Shown: piece by piece, positions 6,987 to 12,986 of the stretch
How positions within the stretch are numbered: position 1 is the stretch's first letter
Layout: each line of letters begins with the position of its first letter
Origin: Mobilitalea sp.
GTDB taxonomy: Bacteria > Bacillota_A > Clostridia > Lachnospirales > Lachnospiraceae
NCBI GenBank assembly: GCA_029974875.1
Contig: JARKQP010000447.1
Span: 1 to 31,088 of the forward strand
Direction: 5' to 3'
DNA length: 31,088 nt
The notes under the pieces: model-generated
Told to the model about the DNA's origin: nothing
Seen by the model: the letters and a program-made list of their open reading frames with translations, nothing else
Databases searched by the model: none
Made by a program: the position numbers and the translations under genes

Positions 6987-7581
6987 CACCGTTCTTTTCC
7001 TCGCTTTCAAATGGATTTGATTCATCATAATATGTATCCTCGATATGCACGAACCCTTCCCGGAGCCTTTTGGCTTCATCCCGCTTCATGCGGTTCAGCA
7101 TTTCGACCTCGTCATTATGTTCATCAACGATTTTGTTTATGATCGCCCCCGCCCGGCGGTAAACGTCCCAGTAACCGCATTTAGCGCAATATTTTGCGAA
7201 ATAAGTGTAAGAGATCTTGTATTCCTGTGATTCAATAAATTCAATGATTTCCGTTATGACCTCATTTTCCGTCTTGTCAGAAGAGTTAATACTAGCAGTA
7301 AGTCTTGTCTTTAAACTCCCCTCAACCTCGTCAATGCTGTACTGGTGCTTATCCTGATCATTAAGGTGTATGAGATATTCCAGCGCCCGGTCAAGGTTCC
7401 TGATCTTTTCTATGTAGTTCATTTCAATCCCAAGTTCCTTAGCAAGTGCTGAATTCCAACGCTTGTTATTGCCTACCGTTATGATTACATGCCAATGCGG
7501 TTTTTTTGCTTCCCCGTTTTCGTCAATGTCCTTATCATGCAGGATCACCGCATAGTCAAATGACCGCTTGATGCGTTCCAA
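6979..7581 (-). CDS. rep: Rep_2-family rolling-circle replication initiator, interrupted near its N-terminus
   Basis: The 200-residue open frame matches the Rep_2 (pMV158 RepB-like) HUH endonucleases: FDYAVILHDKDIDENGEAKK, then HWH (residues 29-31) as the metal-binding HUH motif, and RALEYLIHLND with a candidate catalytic Tyr69. It nicks the plus origin and starts rolling-circle replication. The frame continues upstream without a shift to an ATG at 7659 that has a strong GGAGGT site, but codon 8 is TAA (7636-7638). The missing part (DRKFALLLYPEDKTHGEAL) is the normal N-terminal strand of the family, so the expected protein is 226 residues. As it stands, expression would need read-through or a weak internal TTG at 7581. 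The matching origin lies about 300 bp upstream. Confidence 0.85.
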   Translation of the reverse strand: MERIKRSFDYAVILHDKDIDENGEAKKPHWHVIITVGNNKRWNSALAKELGIEMNYIEKIRNLDRALEYLIHLNDQDKHQYSIDEVEGSLKTRLTASINSSDKTENEVITEIIEFIESQEYKISYTYFAKYCAKCGYWDVYRRAGAIINKIVDEHNDEVEMLNRMKRDEAKRLREGFVHIEDTYYDESNPFESEEKNGDE

Positions 7582-7651
7582 TGCCTCCCCATGCGTCTTA
7601 TCCTCAGGGTAGAGCAGTAAAGCAAATTTCCGGTCTTAAAATGTTTCAATT

Positions 7652-7831
7652 TTACTCATGTTCCATTACCTCCTCAAGTCTTTTCTTGTTACCCTCATAT
7701 ATTGCATTTAGACGCTGAACAGCAGTTTCATACATTACATCCATTTCATCCATATCATCGGTTATAAACATACGGTTTATATTACCTTCCAACATATCCT
7801 TCTGAATTTTCAATTTCCTATACCAATCCAT
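7652..7831 (-). CDS. Small acidic helical protein preceding rep (59 aa)
   Basis: A 59-residue frame with an excellent AGGAGG 8 nt before its ATG, between the origin and rep. It begins MDWYRKLKIQKDMLEGNINR and ends RLEEVMEHE; it is rich in Glu, Asp and Met and predicted helical. Its end overlaps the rep start by 8 nt (ATGAGTAA), so translation of rep is probably coupled to it. This is the place occupied by the copy-control gene copG in pMV158, but the sequence does not look like a ribbon-helix-helix protein. Function unknown. Confidence 0.6.
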   Translation of the reverse strand: MDWYRKLKIQKDMLEGNINRMFITDDMDEMDVMYETAVQRLNAIYEGNKKRLEEVMEHE

Positions 7832-7856
7832 TCCGAAAACCTCCTAAAGTGTTTTT

Positions 7857-7949
7857 TGAACCATCCTGAACCAAAGCTGAACCATGTTCCATACCCCTTT
7901 GGTTCAAGGCAAACCATTGGTTTTAAAGGCTTACAAGCATTTTGAACCA
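7857..7949 (-). repeat. Iterons: TGAACCA repeats (candidate Rep binding locus)
   Basis: Three direct copies of TGAACCA at 7857-7863, 7867-7873 and 7878-7884 are spaced 10 and 11 bp, one helical turn apart. A fourth direct copy is at 7943-7949 and an inverted copy (TGGTTCA) at 7900-7906. The triple lies about 85 nt downstream of the predicted nick on the nicked strand. In pMV158 the RepB binding locus is likewise three 11-bp direct repeats some 84 bp from the nick. Confidence 0.7.
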
Positions 7950-7953
7950 TGAG

Positions 7954-7987
7954 CCAACAATCGCTTAGTCGTAGTAGCGATTGATGG
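7954..7987 (-). other. Double-strand (plus) origin hairpin with pMV158-type nick site
   Basis: CCA-A-CAATCGCT pairs with AGCGATTG-A-TGG (7954-7965 and 7976-7987), leaving a 10-nt loop at 7966-7975. On the minus strand the upper stem and loop read TACTACGAC (complement of 7968-7976), the nick sequence of pMV158-family replicons (TACTACG/AC). The cut would fall between 7970 and 7969 on the minus strand, so the displaced virion strand has the same sense as the structural genes. Confidence 0.8.
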
Positions 7988-8001
7988 TTTTAGTCCGTAA
8001 T

Positions 8002-8056
8002 TTGATAAAAATAGGAGCACCCCGGCGAGCCGGGGAACCCCTCTATTTTTTATCAA
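8002..8056. terminator. Bidirectional terminator after the Zot gene
   Basis: CCCCGG-CGAG-CCGGGG (8020-8035) is enclosed by TTGATAAAAATAG (8002-8014) and CTATTTTTTATCAA (8043-8056), giving a long stem with A and T tracts on both sides. The right arm includes the Zot stop codon. It separates the structural operon from the origin/rep region. Confidence 0.8.
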
Positions 8057-8909
8057 TATTTACGGTCACACAACCATTTTCAATCAGGTAGTCTTTATCC
8101 TGAAACCCGGAATCGGAAAGGCTATCAACAACCGCATATGTATCGTAACATTCACGCAATGCCTTATCATGCACAAAGAAATACATCCCACGGTTTTTAT
8201 ACTCGACAATATTCCCTTCACTATCCAGGATAGGCTCCCTACGCCTTACAAACGTAATACAACCAAGGATTGTAACGCATTCCCTGACCTCCGTTGCCTG
8301 GGTACGTAACGCCTTAGCAAGAAGGTGGAATGACTGGGCAGTGCCCAATATAATCCTCCTGTTTTTACGGTTCTGGGTGATTACCGTCAGCATCTCAGGA
8401 GGGAAGTTTTTGCTCTGGTTACTACTAAACCAGTTCTGTGTCTCATCCATAATGCAGATAACACCCTGTTTACCATTTTTATATTTAACCAGCTTTTTCC
8501 AATGCTTAAATTCATCATCCGCATATTTATACTTAATGTTGGATATACACTTGGATAAAGGGTATTCCAGTTGCATACGCCGGGCAAATTCTACCATTCC
8601 TATGCTCTTTCCACGTCCCTGTCTGCCGACAAATATAATACAGCCCTGGTATTTAAAAAACTCCGGGTCACGGTCTATCATATCGCTTGCATATTGCTTT
8701 GGGGCATCAATTATAAACCTCCTCAACATGCTTTTTTTCTTTAACCGGACATGCTGACCCTTCTTAAACCTTTTCCCCTGCTTCATCAAAATGAGGATGT
8801 TAATAAACACAAGCAGGAAGAAAAGCAGGAGAGCAGTGCCAACAAAATACAGGGGATATTTCAGCATACCAAAAAATCCCATTATAAGCTTTAAAAATAA
8901 GTCTAACAT
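8043..8909 (-). CDS. zot: Zot/pI-like filamentous phage assembly ATPase
   Basis: A 288-residue protein. Residues 8-42 are hydrophobic (one long or two short membrane spans), followed by a basic stretch. The ATPase domain has Walker A GRQGRGKS (95-102), Walker B GVICIMDETQNWF (149-161, with D155/E156) and a QNRKNRRIILGTAQ segment (179-192), all typical of Zot/pI proteins. In filamentous phages this inner-membrane ATPase drives extrusion of ssDNA while coat subunits assemble. Here the N-terminal span is placed as in Gram-positive inoviruses and no outer-membrane secretin is needed. GGAAGGTGG lies just upstream of the start. It is last in the structural operon, 11 nt after the pVI-like gene. Confidence 0.93.
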   Translation of the reverse strand: MLDLFLKLIMGFFGMLKYPLYFVGTALLLFFLLVFINILILMKQGKRFKKGQHVRLKKKSMLRRFIIDAPKQYASDMIDRDPEFFKYQGCIIFVGRQGRGKSIGMVEFARRMQLEYPLSKCISNIKYKYADDEFKHWKKLVKYKNGKQGVICIMDETQNWFSSNQSKNFPPEMLTVITQNRKNRRIILGTAQSFHLLAKALRTQATEVRECVTILGCITFVRRREPILDSEGNIVEYKNRGMYFFVHDKALRECYDTYAVVDSLSDSGFQDKDYLIENGCVTVNIDKK

Positions 8910-8920
8910 AAACCACCTTC

Positions 8921-9169
8921 CTATACCACCGGGAGCAGATCCCAGATCGTTTTTATTACTGTTACGGTTACCCGGAATGCCATCATGCCGACAATGAACC
9001 CTAATATGGGTGTAAGCTGTGCAAAAGGGATGATATACATAGCCATGCGGACATATTGTAACATAGGTTCAAGACTGGACATACTGACGTCAAACTGGAT
9101 GGAAGAGAGGGGGGACAGGAGAGTATTGACAATCACAAAAAGACCGTCCATCAATAATTCAGTAATCAT
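8921..9169 (-). CDS. pVI-like small membrane protein of the phage
   Basis: An 82-residue hydrophobic protein with about three membrane segments (MDGLFVIVNTLLSPL; YVRMAMYIIPFAQLTPILGF; VGMMAFRVTVTVIKTIWDLL). Its ATG overlaps the stop of the adsorption gene (ATGA) and lies just before the Zot gene. In inoviruses this slot holds the pVI-type minor coat protein (DUF2523-like in many species), which caps the virion end together with pIII. The sequence is too hydrophobic and short for a firm family call; the assignment rests mostly on position and topology. Confidence 0.7.
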   Translation of the reverse strand: MITELLMDGLFVIVNTLLSPLSSIQFDVSMSSLEPMLQYVRMAMYIIPFAQLTPILGFIVGMMAFRVTVTVIKTIWDLLPVV

Positions 9170-9909
9170 TTTTTACCTCCTTTTTGCCGGAACCCCTGGC
9201 TTATATCCATGCCCTTATCTGTAATCGCACCACTGCCGTTAATAATCTCCGGAAGACGCTTAAACACCAGGAATATGAATGCAATATAAACAAAGGCAAC
9301 AACAACCTTGTCAACAGTCGGTTTATACCTTGCATACCATGTCAGGTCAAGGACAAATGCATTACCGCCATAATTGTATTTTCCTTCCGTGTTTGCCAGG
9401 TTTACCGTAATCCTGGGAACCTGGCTCGACCCGTCCAGGAGGTATAATTTCATGTCCTTCATTAGGTCAGATACATCGTCCACGAATGCAAAATTCTTCA
9501 TCATGGAACCGAACTTTTTCCCCATTTCCTCGGCATCCGGGACAAATAACGCTTTTAATACATTCTCGGTTCCTTCCTTTATTTCATCCGCTAAGGTTGC
9601 CAGCTTGGTAGAAATTCCGGCTATTTTCCCAACTATAACACCTGCTTCATGGGCGATTTTATCTGTAATATTTACGGCTAAATCCGCAATACCACCGACA
9701 ATACGCCCGACCTCAGAAGCTATTTTATTTGTTATTGTCGCTATGCCTGATGCAATATTTGTGATAACGTTGCTAATGCCTTCCGCAATCCCAGAAAGCC
9801 AACCAAAAAGGCCAGTAATATCGGAAGGATTCCAAGGATTTGAACCGTTACCTTCGGGAGGAACTGTTGGAGTGGGATTTGGCTCAGTATTGGAGCCTTC
9901 GGTAGCGAA
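9166..9909 (-). CDS. -1 frame extension of the adsorption gene (long C-terminus)
   Basis: This frame codes for 247 residues from the T9 run to the TGA at 9166: a Pro/Thr-rich linker (NTEPNPTPTVPPEGNGSNPW), a long amphipathic helical region rich in I-A-S-G-I repeats, a FVPDAEEMGKKFGSMMKNFA motif, a soluble domain and one membrane span near the C-terminus (VVVAFVYIAFIFLVF) with a short basic tail. Between the T9 run and 9525 it has no usable start codon, and a TGA closes the frame a few codons before the run. It can therefore be made in full only as a continuation of the upstream frame after a -1 shift, giving 397 residues. A 119-residue product from the ATG at 9525 is possible but has no clear ribosome site. 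It probably anchors the adsorption protein at the virion tip. Confidence 0.72.
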   Translation of the reverse strand, partial: FATEGSNTEPNPTPTVPPEGNGSNPWNPSDITGLFGWLSGIAEGISNVITNIASGIATITNKIASEVGRIVGGIADLAVNITDKIAHEAGVIVGKIAGISTKLATLADEIKEGTENVLKALFVPDAEEMGKKFGSMMKNFAFVDDVSDLMKDMKLYLLDGSSQVPRITVNLANTEGKYNYGGNAFVLDLTWYARYKPTVDKVVVAFVYIAFIFLVFKRLPEIINGSGAITDKGMDISQGFRQKGGKK

Positions 9910-10358
9910 AAAAAAACCGTTGTCCCGTCACTTTTATACACATTATAATTTGACAATATCGGTGTCGTGCCAGTCCGTAACGGCATTGAATTTTTATTTC
10001 CTTGCACATAAGAAAATGAATCGGCACCTATAAGCGCCCGATAATAATATACATAATCTCCAATAACCGGAGTTACCATTGCTTCACCCGGCTGATCATA
10101 ATACATTTTTTGCTTACATGCATAACCATAATAATAACCATCCGTTGACTTACCAAGTACATAATATGGGGAACCTCCCATTTCGTGGCTCATGTTATTT
10201 ACTCTCTCTTTAAACGAAGCCATTGCCTGAGCATCCGTTGTAAATGCATAAGCTTTACCATAAAACAATCCACTTATAAACATACCGATCCCAAAAACAA
10301 CGATAAATACCACGAATTTATTCCGTAACGAAAGAATCCCTGCTTTTTGATTTTCCAT
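9741..10358 (-). CDS. pIII-like adsorption/minor virion protein, zero-frame product with coat-like anchor
   Basis: A 205-residue secreted membrane protein: signal peptide (hydrophobic residues 14-33, AYA cleavage motif ending near residue 38), a Tyr-rich ectodomain (residues 40-148), then from residue 150 a short tail ending in a membrane span and LRKALATLSQILHQA. The last 32 residues resemble the phage major coat protein (14 of 32 identical). At codons 148-150 the gene crosses nine consecutive T; a -1 shift there leads into a second long open frame, so this product is probably one of two. GGAAAGGA lies about 10 nt before the ATG. In the phage order this is the receptor-binding gene, after the coat terminator and before pVI. 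Confidence 0.78.
   Translation of the reverse strand: MENQKAGILSLRNKFVVFIVVFGIGMFISGLFYGKAYAFTTDAQAMASFKERVNNMSHEMGGSPYYVLGKSTDGYYYGYACKQKMYYDQPGEAMVTPVIGDYVYYYRALIGADSFSYVQGNKNSMPLRTGTTPILSNYNVYKSDGTTVFFSLPKAPILSQIPLQQFLPKVTVQILGILPILLAFLVGFLGLRKALATLSQILHQA
9908..9916 (-). other. Slippery run of nine T joining two frames of the adsorption gene
   Basis: On the minus strand the sequence is ACGG-T9-CGCTACC. Reading before it is in the signal-peptide frame. One extra T (or a -1 ribosomal step on T-TTT-TTT) moves reading into the 247-codon frame. The run satisfies the X-XXY-YYZ pattern and is also long enough for transcriptional slippage. A deletion mutation or a sequencing error in a homopolymer would look the same. 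Confidence 0.6.
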
Positions 10359-10388
10359 AATTTAATCATCCTTTCCATAAAAATTGGA

Positions 10389-10406
10389 GTGGGGATAATT
10401 CCCCAC
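10389..10406 (-). terminator. Terminator after the major coat gene
   Basis: GTGGGG-ATAATT-CCCCAC (10389-10406), read on the minus strand, follows the coat stop by 16 nt; an AATTTTTA stretch lies 4-11 nt after it. A leaky terminator directly after the coat gene is the normal way filamentous phages make far more coat than adsorption protein. Confidence 0.65.
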
Positions 10407-10422
10407 CCCAAGAGGTTGAAAG

Positions 10423-10572
10423 TTACGCACTGTGTAATACACCCTGTACGAATGCAATACCCTTGCGCAATGCAATAAAGCCAACCATTACCGGGATTAC
10501 GACAGGAAGCAGACCAATAATCTCTTCCAGAACCCCATTAAGCATAGTTCCGGTAATTACAGTATCTAACAT
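10423..10572 (-). CDS. Major coat protein (pVIII-like) of the filamentous phage
   Basis: A 49-residue protein: an N-terminal amphipathic part (MLDTVITGTMLNGVLEEIIG), one membrane span (LLPVVIPVMVGFIA) and a basic C-terminal helix (LRKGIAFVQGVLHSA). This size and layout are those of a filamentous-phage major coat subunit, whose basic C-terminus faces the DNA. AGGAGG lies 8 nt upstream. An in-frame ATG 8 codons earlier (MAEKEEKC) is possible but has no ribosome site. A terminator follows directly. There is no obvious signal peptide, which is acceptable for coats inserted by their own hydrophobic span. Confidence 0.82.
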   Translation of the reverse strand: MLDTVITGTMLNGVLEEIIGLLPVVIPVMVGFIALRKGIAFVQGVLHSA

Positions 10573-10602
10573 ACATTTTTCCTCCTTTTCTGCCATGCTA
10601 GG

Positions 10603-10752
10603 CTATTTAAAAAACATGTTGAAAAACTTATATGCATAGTGCAACAGAATGACGATCACAAAGAAGATCAGAAGAGAAGTAATCCCCTGTAATATCGTAT
10701 TGGTTGCACCTATTGCCATTTGAATATCTGTCAGTTGTTGGGTATAATCCAT
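10603..10752 (-). CDS. Small one-TM phage protein, probable minor coat or second coat protein
   Basis: A 49-residue protein: polar N-terminus (MDYTQQLTDIQMAIGATNTI), one membrane span (TSLLIFFVIVILLHYAY) and a basic/aromatic end (KFFNMFFK). It lies directly upstream of the major coat gene, on the same strand, in the position of the pVII/pIX minor proteins. AAGGCGGTG lies about 5 nt before the ATG. Its short leader region resembles nothing else in the operon. The exact virion role cannot be told from sequence. Confidence 0.65.
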   Translation of the reverse strand: MDYTQQLTDIQMAIGATNTILQGITSLLIFFVIVILLHYAYKFFNMFFK

Positions 10753-10871
10753 GTATACACCGCCTTTTCGGTCAGATTTTTAAAGATCACTAGGATCAAA
10801 ACCATTGGCACCTAAGGCAGGATTCCCAAAGTACGTGAATCCCACCCCAAGCTATTATGTCAACTAATAAT

Positions 10872-10914
10872 GTTTGTCAAGAAAAATAGGAGACCACGAT
10901 TTTTCTTGACAAAC
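10872..10914. repeat. Perfect 16-bp inverted repeat between the ssDNA-binding and coat genes
   Basis: GTTTGTCAAGAAAAAT (10872-10887) and its exact complement (10899-10914) enclose an 11-nt loop. On the minus strand it directly follows the ssDNA-binding gene, so it may be its terminator. The arms also carry TTGACA on each strand; on the minus strand TTGACA (complement of 10875-10880) with TAATAG 17 bp on could be the coat promoter. A packaging hairpin is a third option. Confidence 0.6.
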
Positions 10915-10924
10915 GCCAGGTCAA

Positions 10925-11173
10925 CTACTGGACTTTAACGACTTTGTCAATATTCACGTAGGACCGGTCAGAGCCGATACTAATACGGAGGTCACAGCTA
11001 ACTTTGTCCATACGCTTGATACCGTCAAACAGCTTCAACGTATCATCATTGATGAATACTTTCACAACGTCAACACCCTGCATGAGGGCAACATTGTGGT
11101 ATACCTTTGTAGTGTCTTTTTTACCCTGGATTGTCTCAATCCCGATAAATTCAAATTGTCCGTTCAGTTTCAT
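10925..11173 (-). CDS. Probable phage ssDNA-binding protein (gpV-like)
   Basis: An 82-residue protein of beta-rich, OB-fold-like pattern (MKLNGQFEFIGIETIQGKKD, then KVYHNVALMQGVDVVKVFIN and RMDKVSCDLRISIGSDRSYV). It is the first gene of the structural operon. Filamentous phages place a small ssDNA-binding protein (gpV) here; it coats new viral strands before packaging. The ATG at 11173 follows GAGG by 5 nt; longer in-frame starts (MAESEEK, or a further ATG at 11224) lack a ribosome site. There is no clear sequence signature for the family, so the call rests on length, fold pattern and position. Confidence 0.6.
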   Translation of the reverse strand: MKLNGQFEFIGIETIQGKKDTTKVYHNVALMQGVDVVKVFINDDTLKLFDGIKRMDKVSCDLRISIGSDRSYVNIDKVVKVQ

Positions 11174-11243
11174 TTTTTCCTCGCTTTCTGCCATGTTAGG
11201 CATAAAAAACAGTTGCTTAACCATCCTGTGGTCAGCAACTGTA

Positions 11244-11275
11244 TACTATTCGTTAAACTTAGGTTTTGCGAATAG
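11244..11275. repeat. Right attachment site: 16-bp core and imperfect palindrome
   Basis: TACTATTCGTTAAACT at 11244-11259 is identical and in the same orientation as the copy at 4712-4727. With the following bases it forms an imperfect palindrome (ACTATTCG ... CGAATAGT, with AAAC/GTTT inside), a shape expected of a tyrosine-recombinase site. The joined outer flanks (4711 to 11260) would be the empty chromosomal site. Confidence 0.65.
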
Positions 11276-11484
11276 TTATGTTTGCTTTGATATAAATATT
11301 CATGACTACCAGTTTGCCCATGCCCATTTGTCGAGGTACACAAATCTGGTAAATATCGTACATCTACTATTCATGGTGCTCTATCCAGTTAAAAGAGTGA
11401 CACAAAAATGGTAACATAGTGTCTTTTTGCAGCTATTATAGTACTAAATAGCAACTGTGGTTTTTGCCGGTAATTCATAGGTTT

Positions 11485-12207
11485 TCATATGGCATAAAGA
11501 GTCTCAAATACCTTTTTCTTATATATTTCAAATTTTCTCTTACCTATTAACTGTCTTTCAAGTCTTTGATAAATATCAGTTTGTATTTTTTGTTTTTTGT
11601 CCGTACAGACACAAATTATTGTTTCATTCCCACACACTGATGATAAGGCATTCATCATTTGATTGATACCTCCACGACCCTCATCCCATTCAACCATATT
11701 ACCATAAGGGACATCGGTAATGATAATATCGGGGATGAATGACAGGTCACTTACCTCAAAAACATTCCGTTTGAATACAGAAGTTTTTATATCTTTGGTT
11801 AATCGTTGTTCCATCCTATCAATGCTATGCAATGCTTCTGTGTGGGATACTTTCTTATATTTTTGGTATAAAGCTTCTAATTCATCCCTTCGTCTACTAA
11901 TTCCAGACTTTGTTAAAAGACCTAGATTATCTTCCGCTAATTTTAAACTCTCTGAATTTATATCGCTTCCATAAAGCGATGATATCGAGTTACTCTTTAA
12001 TAATCCTAGTATTGTAAGCATATATCCTCCTCCACAACAACAATCGTAAAGAGAAATATCCTTCTTTTTATTGGAATATTGCAAACATCTTTCATATATC
12101 TCCAAAGATAATCTTACTGGGAAGGTGGGTTCACCACCTACATGATATAATACTCTTCCACTAGCGTAATCCTCATAATTTTCATTTTTTGTATATTTAT
12201 ATTCCAT
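11485..12207 (-). CDS. AviRa-like 23S rRNA (guanine) methyltransferase
   Basis: A 240-residue SAM-dependent methyltransferase. The N-terminus (NYEDYASGRVLYHVGGEPTF, then PVRLSLEIYERCL) is the AviRa signature. Motif I is LYDCCCGGGYMLTILG (residues 54-69), the acidic motif is LYGSDINSESLKLAEDNL, and the catalytic-type motif is DIIITDVPYGNMVEW. AviRa methylates 23S rRNA and gives avilamycin/orthosomycin resistance in producers; clostridial relatives are usually housekeeping or of unknown effect. It lies about 225 bp outside the right prophage end on the same strand as the phage operon. Resistance is not shown by sequence alone. Confidence 0.85.
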   Translation of the reverse strand: MEYKYTKNENYEDYASGRVLYHVGGEPTFPVRLSLEIYERCLQYSNKKKDISLYDCCCGGGYMLTILGLLKSNSISSLYGSDINSESLKLAEDNLGLLTKSGISRRRDELEALYQKYKKVSHTEALHSIDRMEQRLTKDIKTSVFKRNVFEVSDLSFIPDIIITDVPYGNMVEWDEGRGGINQMMNALSSVCGNETIICVCTDKKQKIQTDIYQRLERQLIGKRKFEIYKKKVFETLYAI

Positions 12208-12302
12208 TATTTTTATTCTCCATAATAAAGATGCCTTTGCCTTGACGCATAATTGGGAATATTGTTTACTATAAGAAAAATTGATTCAATAAACATCCCA
12301 TC

Positions 12303-12782
12303 TCAACCTTTTATATTCTTATATTTCTCCATTACTTCTATAAATTTAGCACTGTCCCCACCATTATCAGGATGATATGTTTTGGCAAGCTCCCTAAACT
12401 TCCTTTTTACTTCAGCATTATCTGCATATATCGGAAGCCCTAATTGTGTAAGGATTTCTTCATCAATTATTGTAGCATCTGTAAATCCGCCTTCTTTGTA
12501 ACAACGGTAATATACATAATAAAAATACTCGTTAATTACATCCTTAAATTCATCTTTACTCATTAAGGCTAACCTTTTGATGGAATATTTTGCTTTCTCT
12601 GTGGATTCATCTTTTAGGTCAAAAAATTTATTCCATACAAGTTCTGCATTTTCAAATTCACTTAATGATTTCTTGTTATTTTTCTGTACGTCAGATTTAT
12701 TTAAACGAACTTTTATCTCAAGCTTTTTTAGTTTTCTTAACTTGCGCTTAATTTCATCATAATTATAATGAACCTGGGGCAC
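12303..12782 (-). CDS. J-domain protein with C-terminal DnaJ-like domain
   Basis: A 159-residue protein. Residues 1-110 are charged and helical with no known domain. Residues 112-159 form a J domain lacking some of its ends: LGLPIYADNAEVKRKFRELA, the HPD motif at 137-139, then NGGDSAKFIEVMEKYKNI. The HPD is needed to stimulate Hsp70 ATPase. A C-terminal J domain is unusual for true DnaJ but common in small adaptor proteins. The start is GTG with GGTGG just upstream. It precedes the AviRa-like gene on the same strand by about 95 bp; co-transcription is possible. The client is unknown. Confidence 0.8.
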   Translation of the reverse strand: MPQVHYNYDEIKRKLRKLKKLEIKVRLNKSDVQKNNKKSLSEFENAELVWNKFFDLKDESTEKAKYSIKRLALMSKDEFKDVINEYFYYVYYRCYKEGGFTDATIIDEEILTQLGLPIYADNAEVKRKFRELAKTYHPDNGGDSAKFIEVMEKYKNIKG

Positions 12783-12986
12783 TTTACCACCACCTATCTC
12801 CTATTGAGGCATAACGCCAAATCCGCTAACTCGTTGGCATCTGGACGATCAAATTTTATGATTATTTCTACCGAATATTATCAATTAAAAAAATTAAACC
12901 CAAAGCGCGGTATGATAATATTTTCAAAATACTCCATTACATCTTCATCGTTTGTCATTCCTACTCTTCTTTTACACCTTAGGATG

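Larger units (their letters stand above)
4712..11259 (-). mobile_element. Inovirus (filamentous phage) prophage, about 6.5 kb, no integrase
   Basis: The block carries the core filamentous-phage gene set on the minus strand: ssDNA-binding protein, small one-TM protein, major coat protein, terminator, pIII-like adsorption gene, pVI-like protein and Zot/pI ATPase, then an origin and a rolling-circle Rep. Flanking chromosomal genes are unrelated. A 16-bp direct repeat (TACTATTCGTTAAACT) lies at 4712-4727 and 11244-11259; excision between the copies would give a circle of about 6532 bp, a normal inovirus size. No tyrosine or serine recombinase is encoded, so a host recombinase such as XerCD is inferred. 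Exact ends depend on this repeat being the attachment core. Confidence 0.88.

Noticed and set aside
7857..7949. CRISPR-like short repeats near the origin
   Set aside because: Seven-bp repeats with helical phasing next to a nick-site hairpin fit replication iterons far better.
12800..12960. Short minus-strand frames (MTNDEDVMEYFENIII and FDRPDANELADLALCLNRR) between the cyclase and J-domain genes
   Set aside because: They share a frame but are separated by two adjacent stops; too short to tell a relic from chance.
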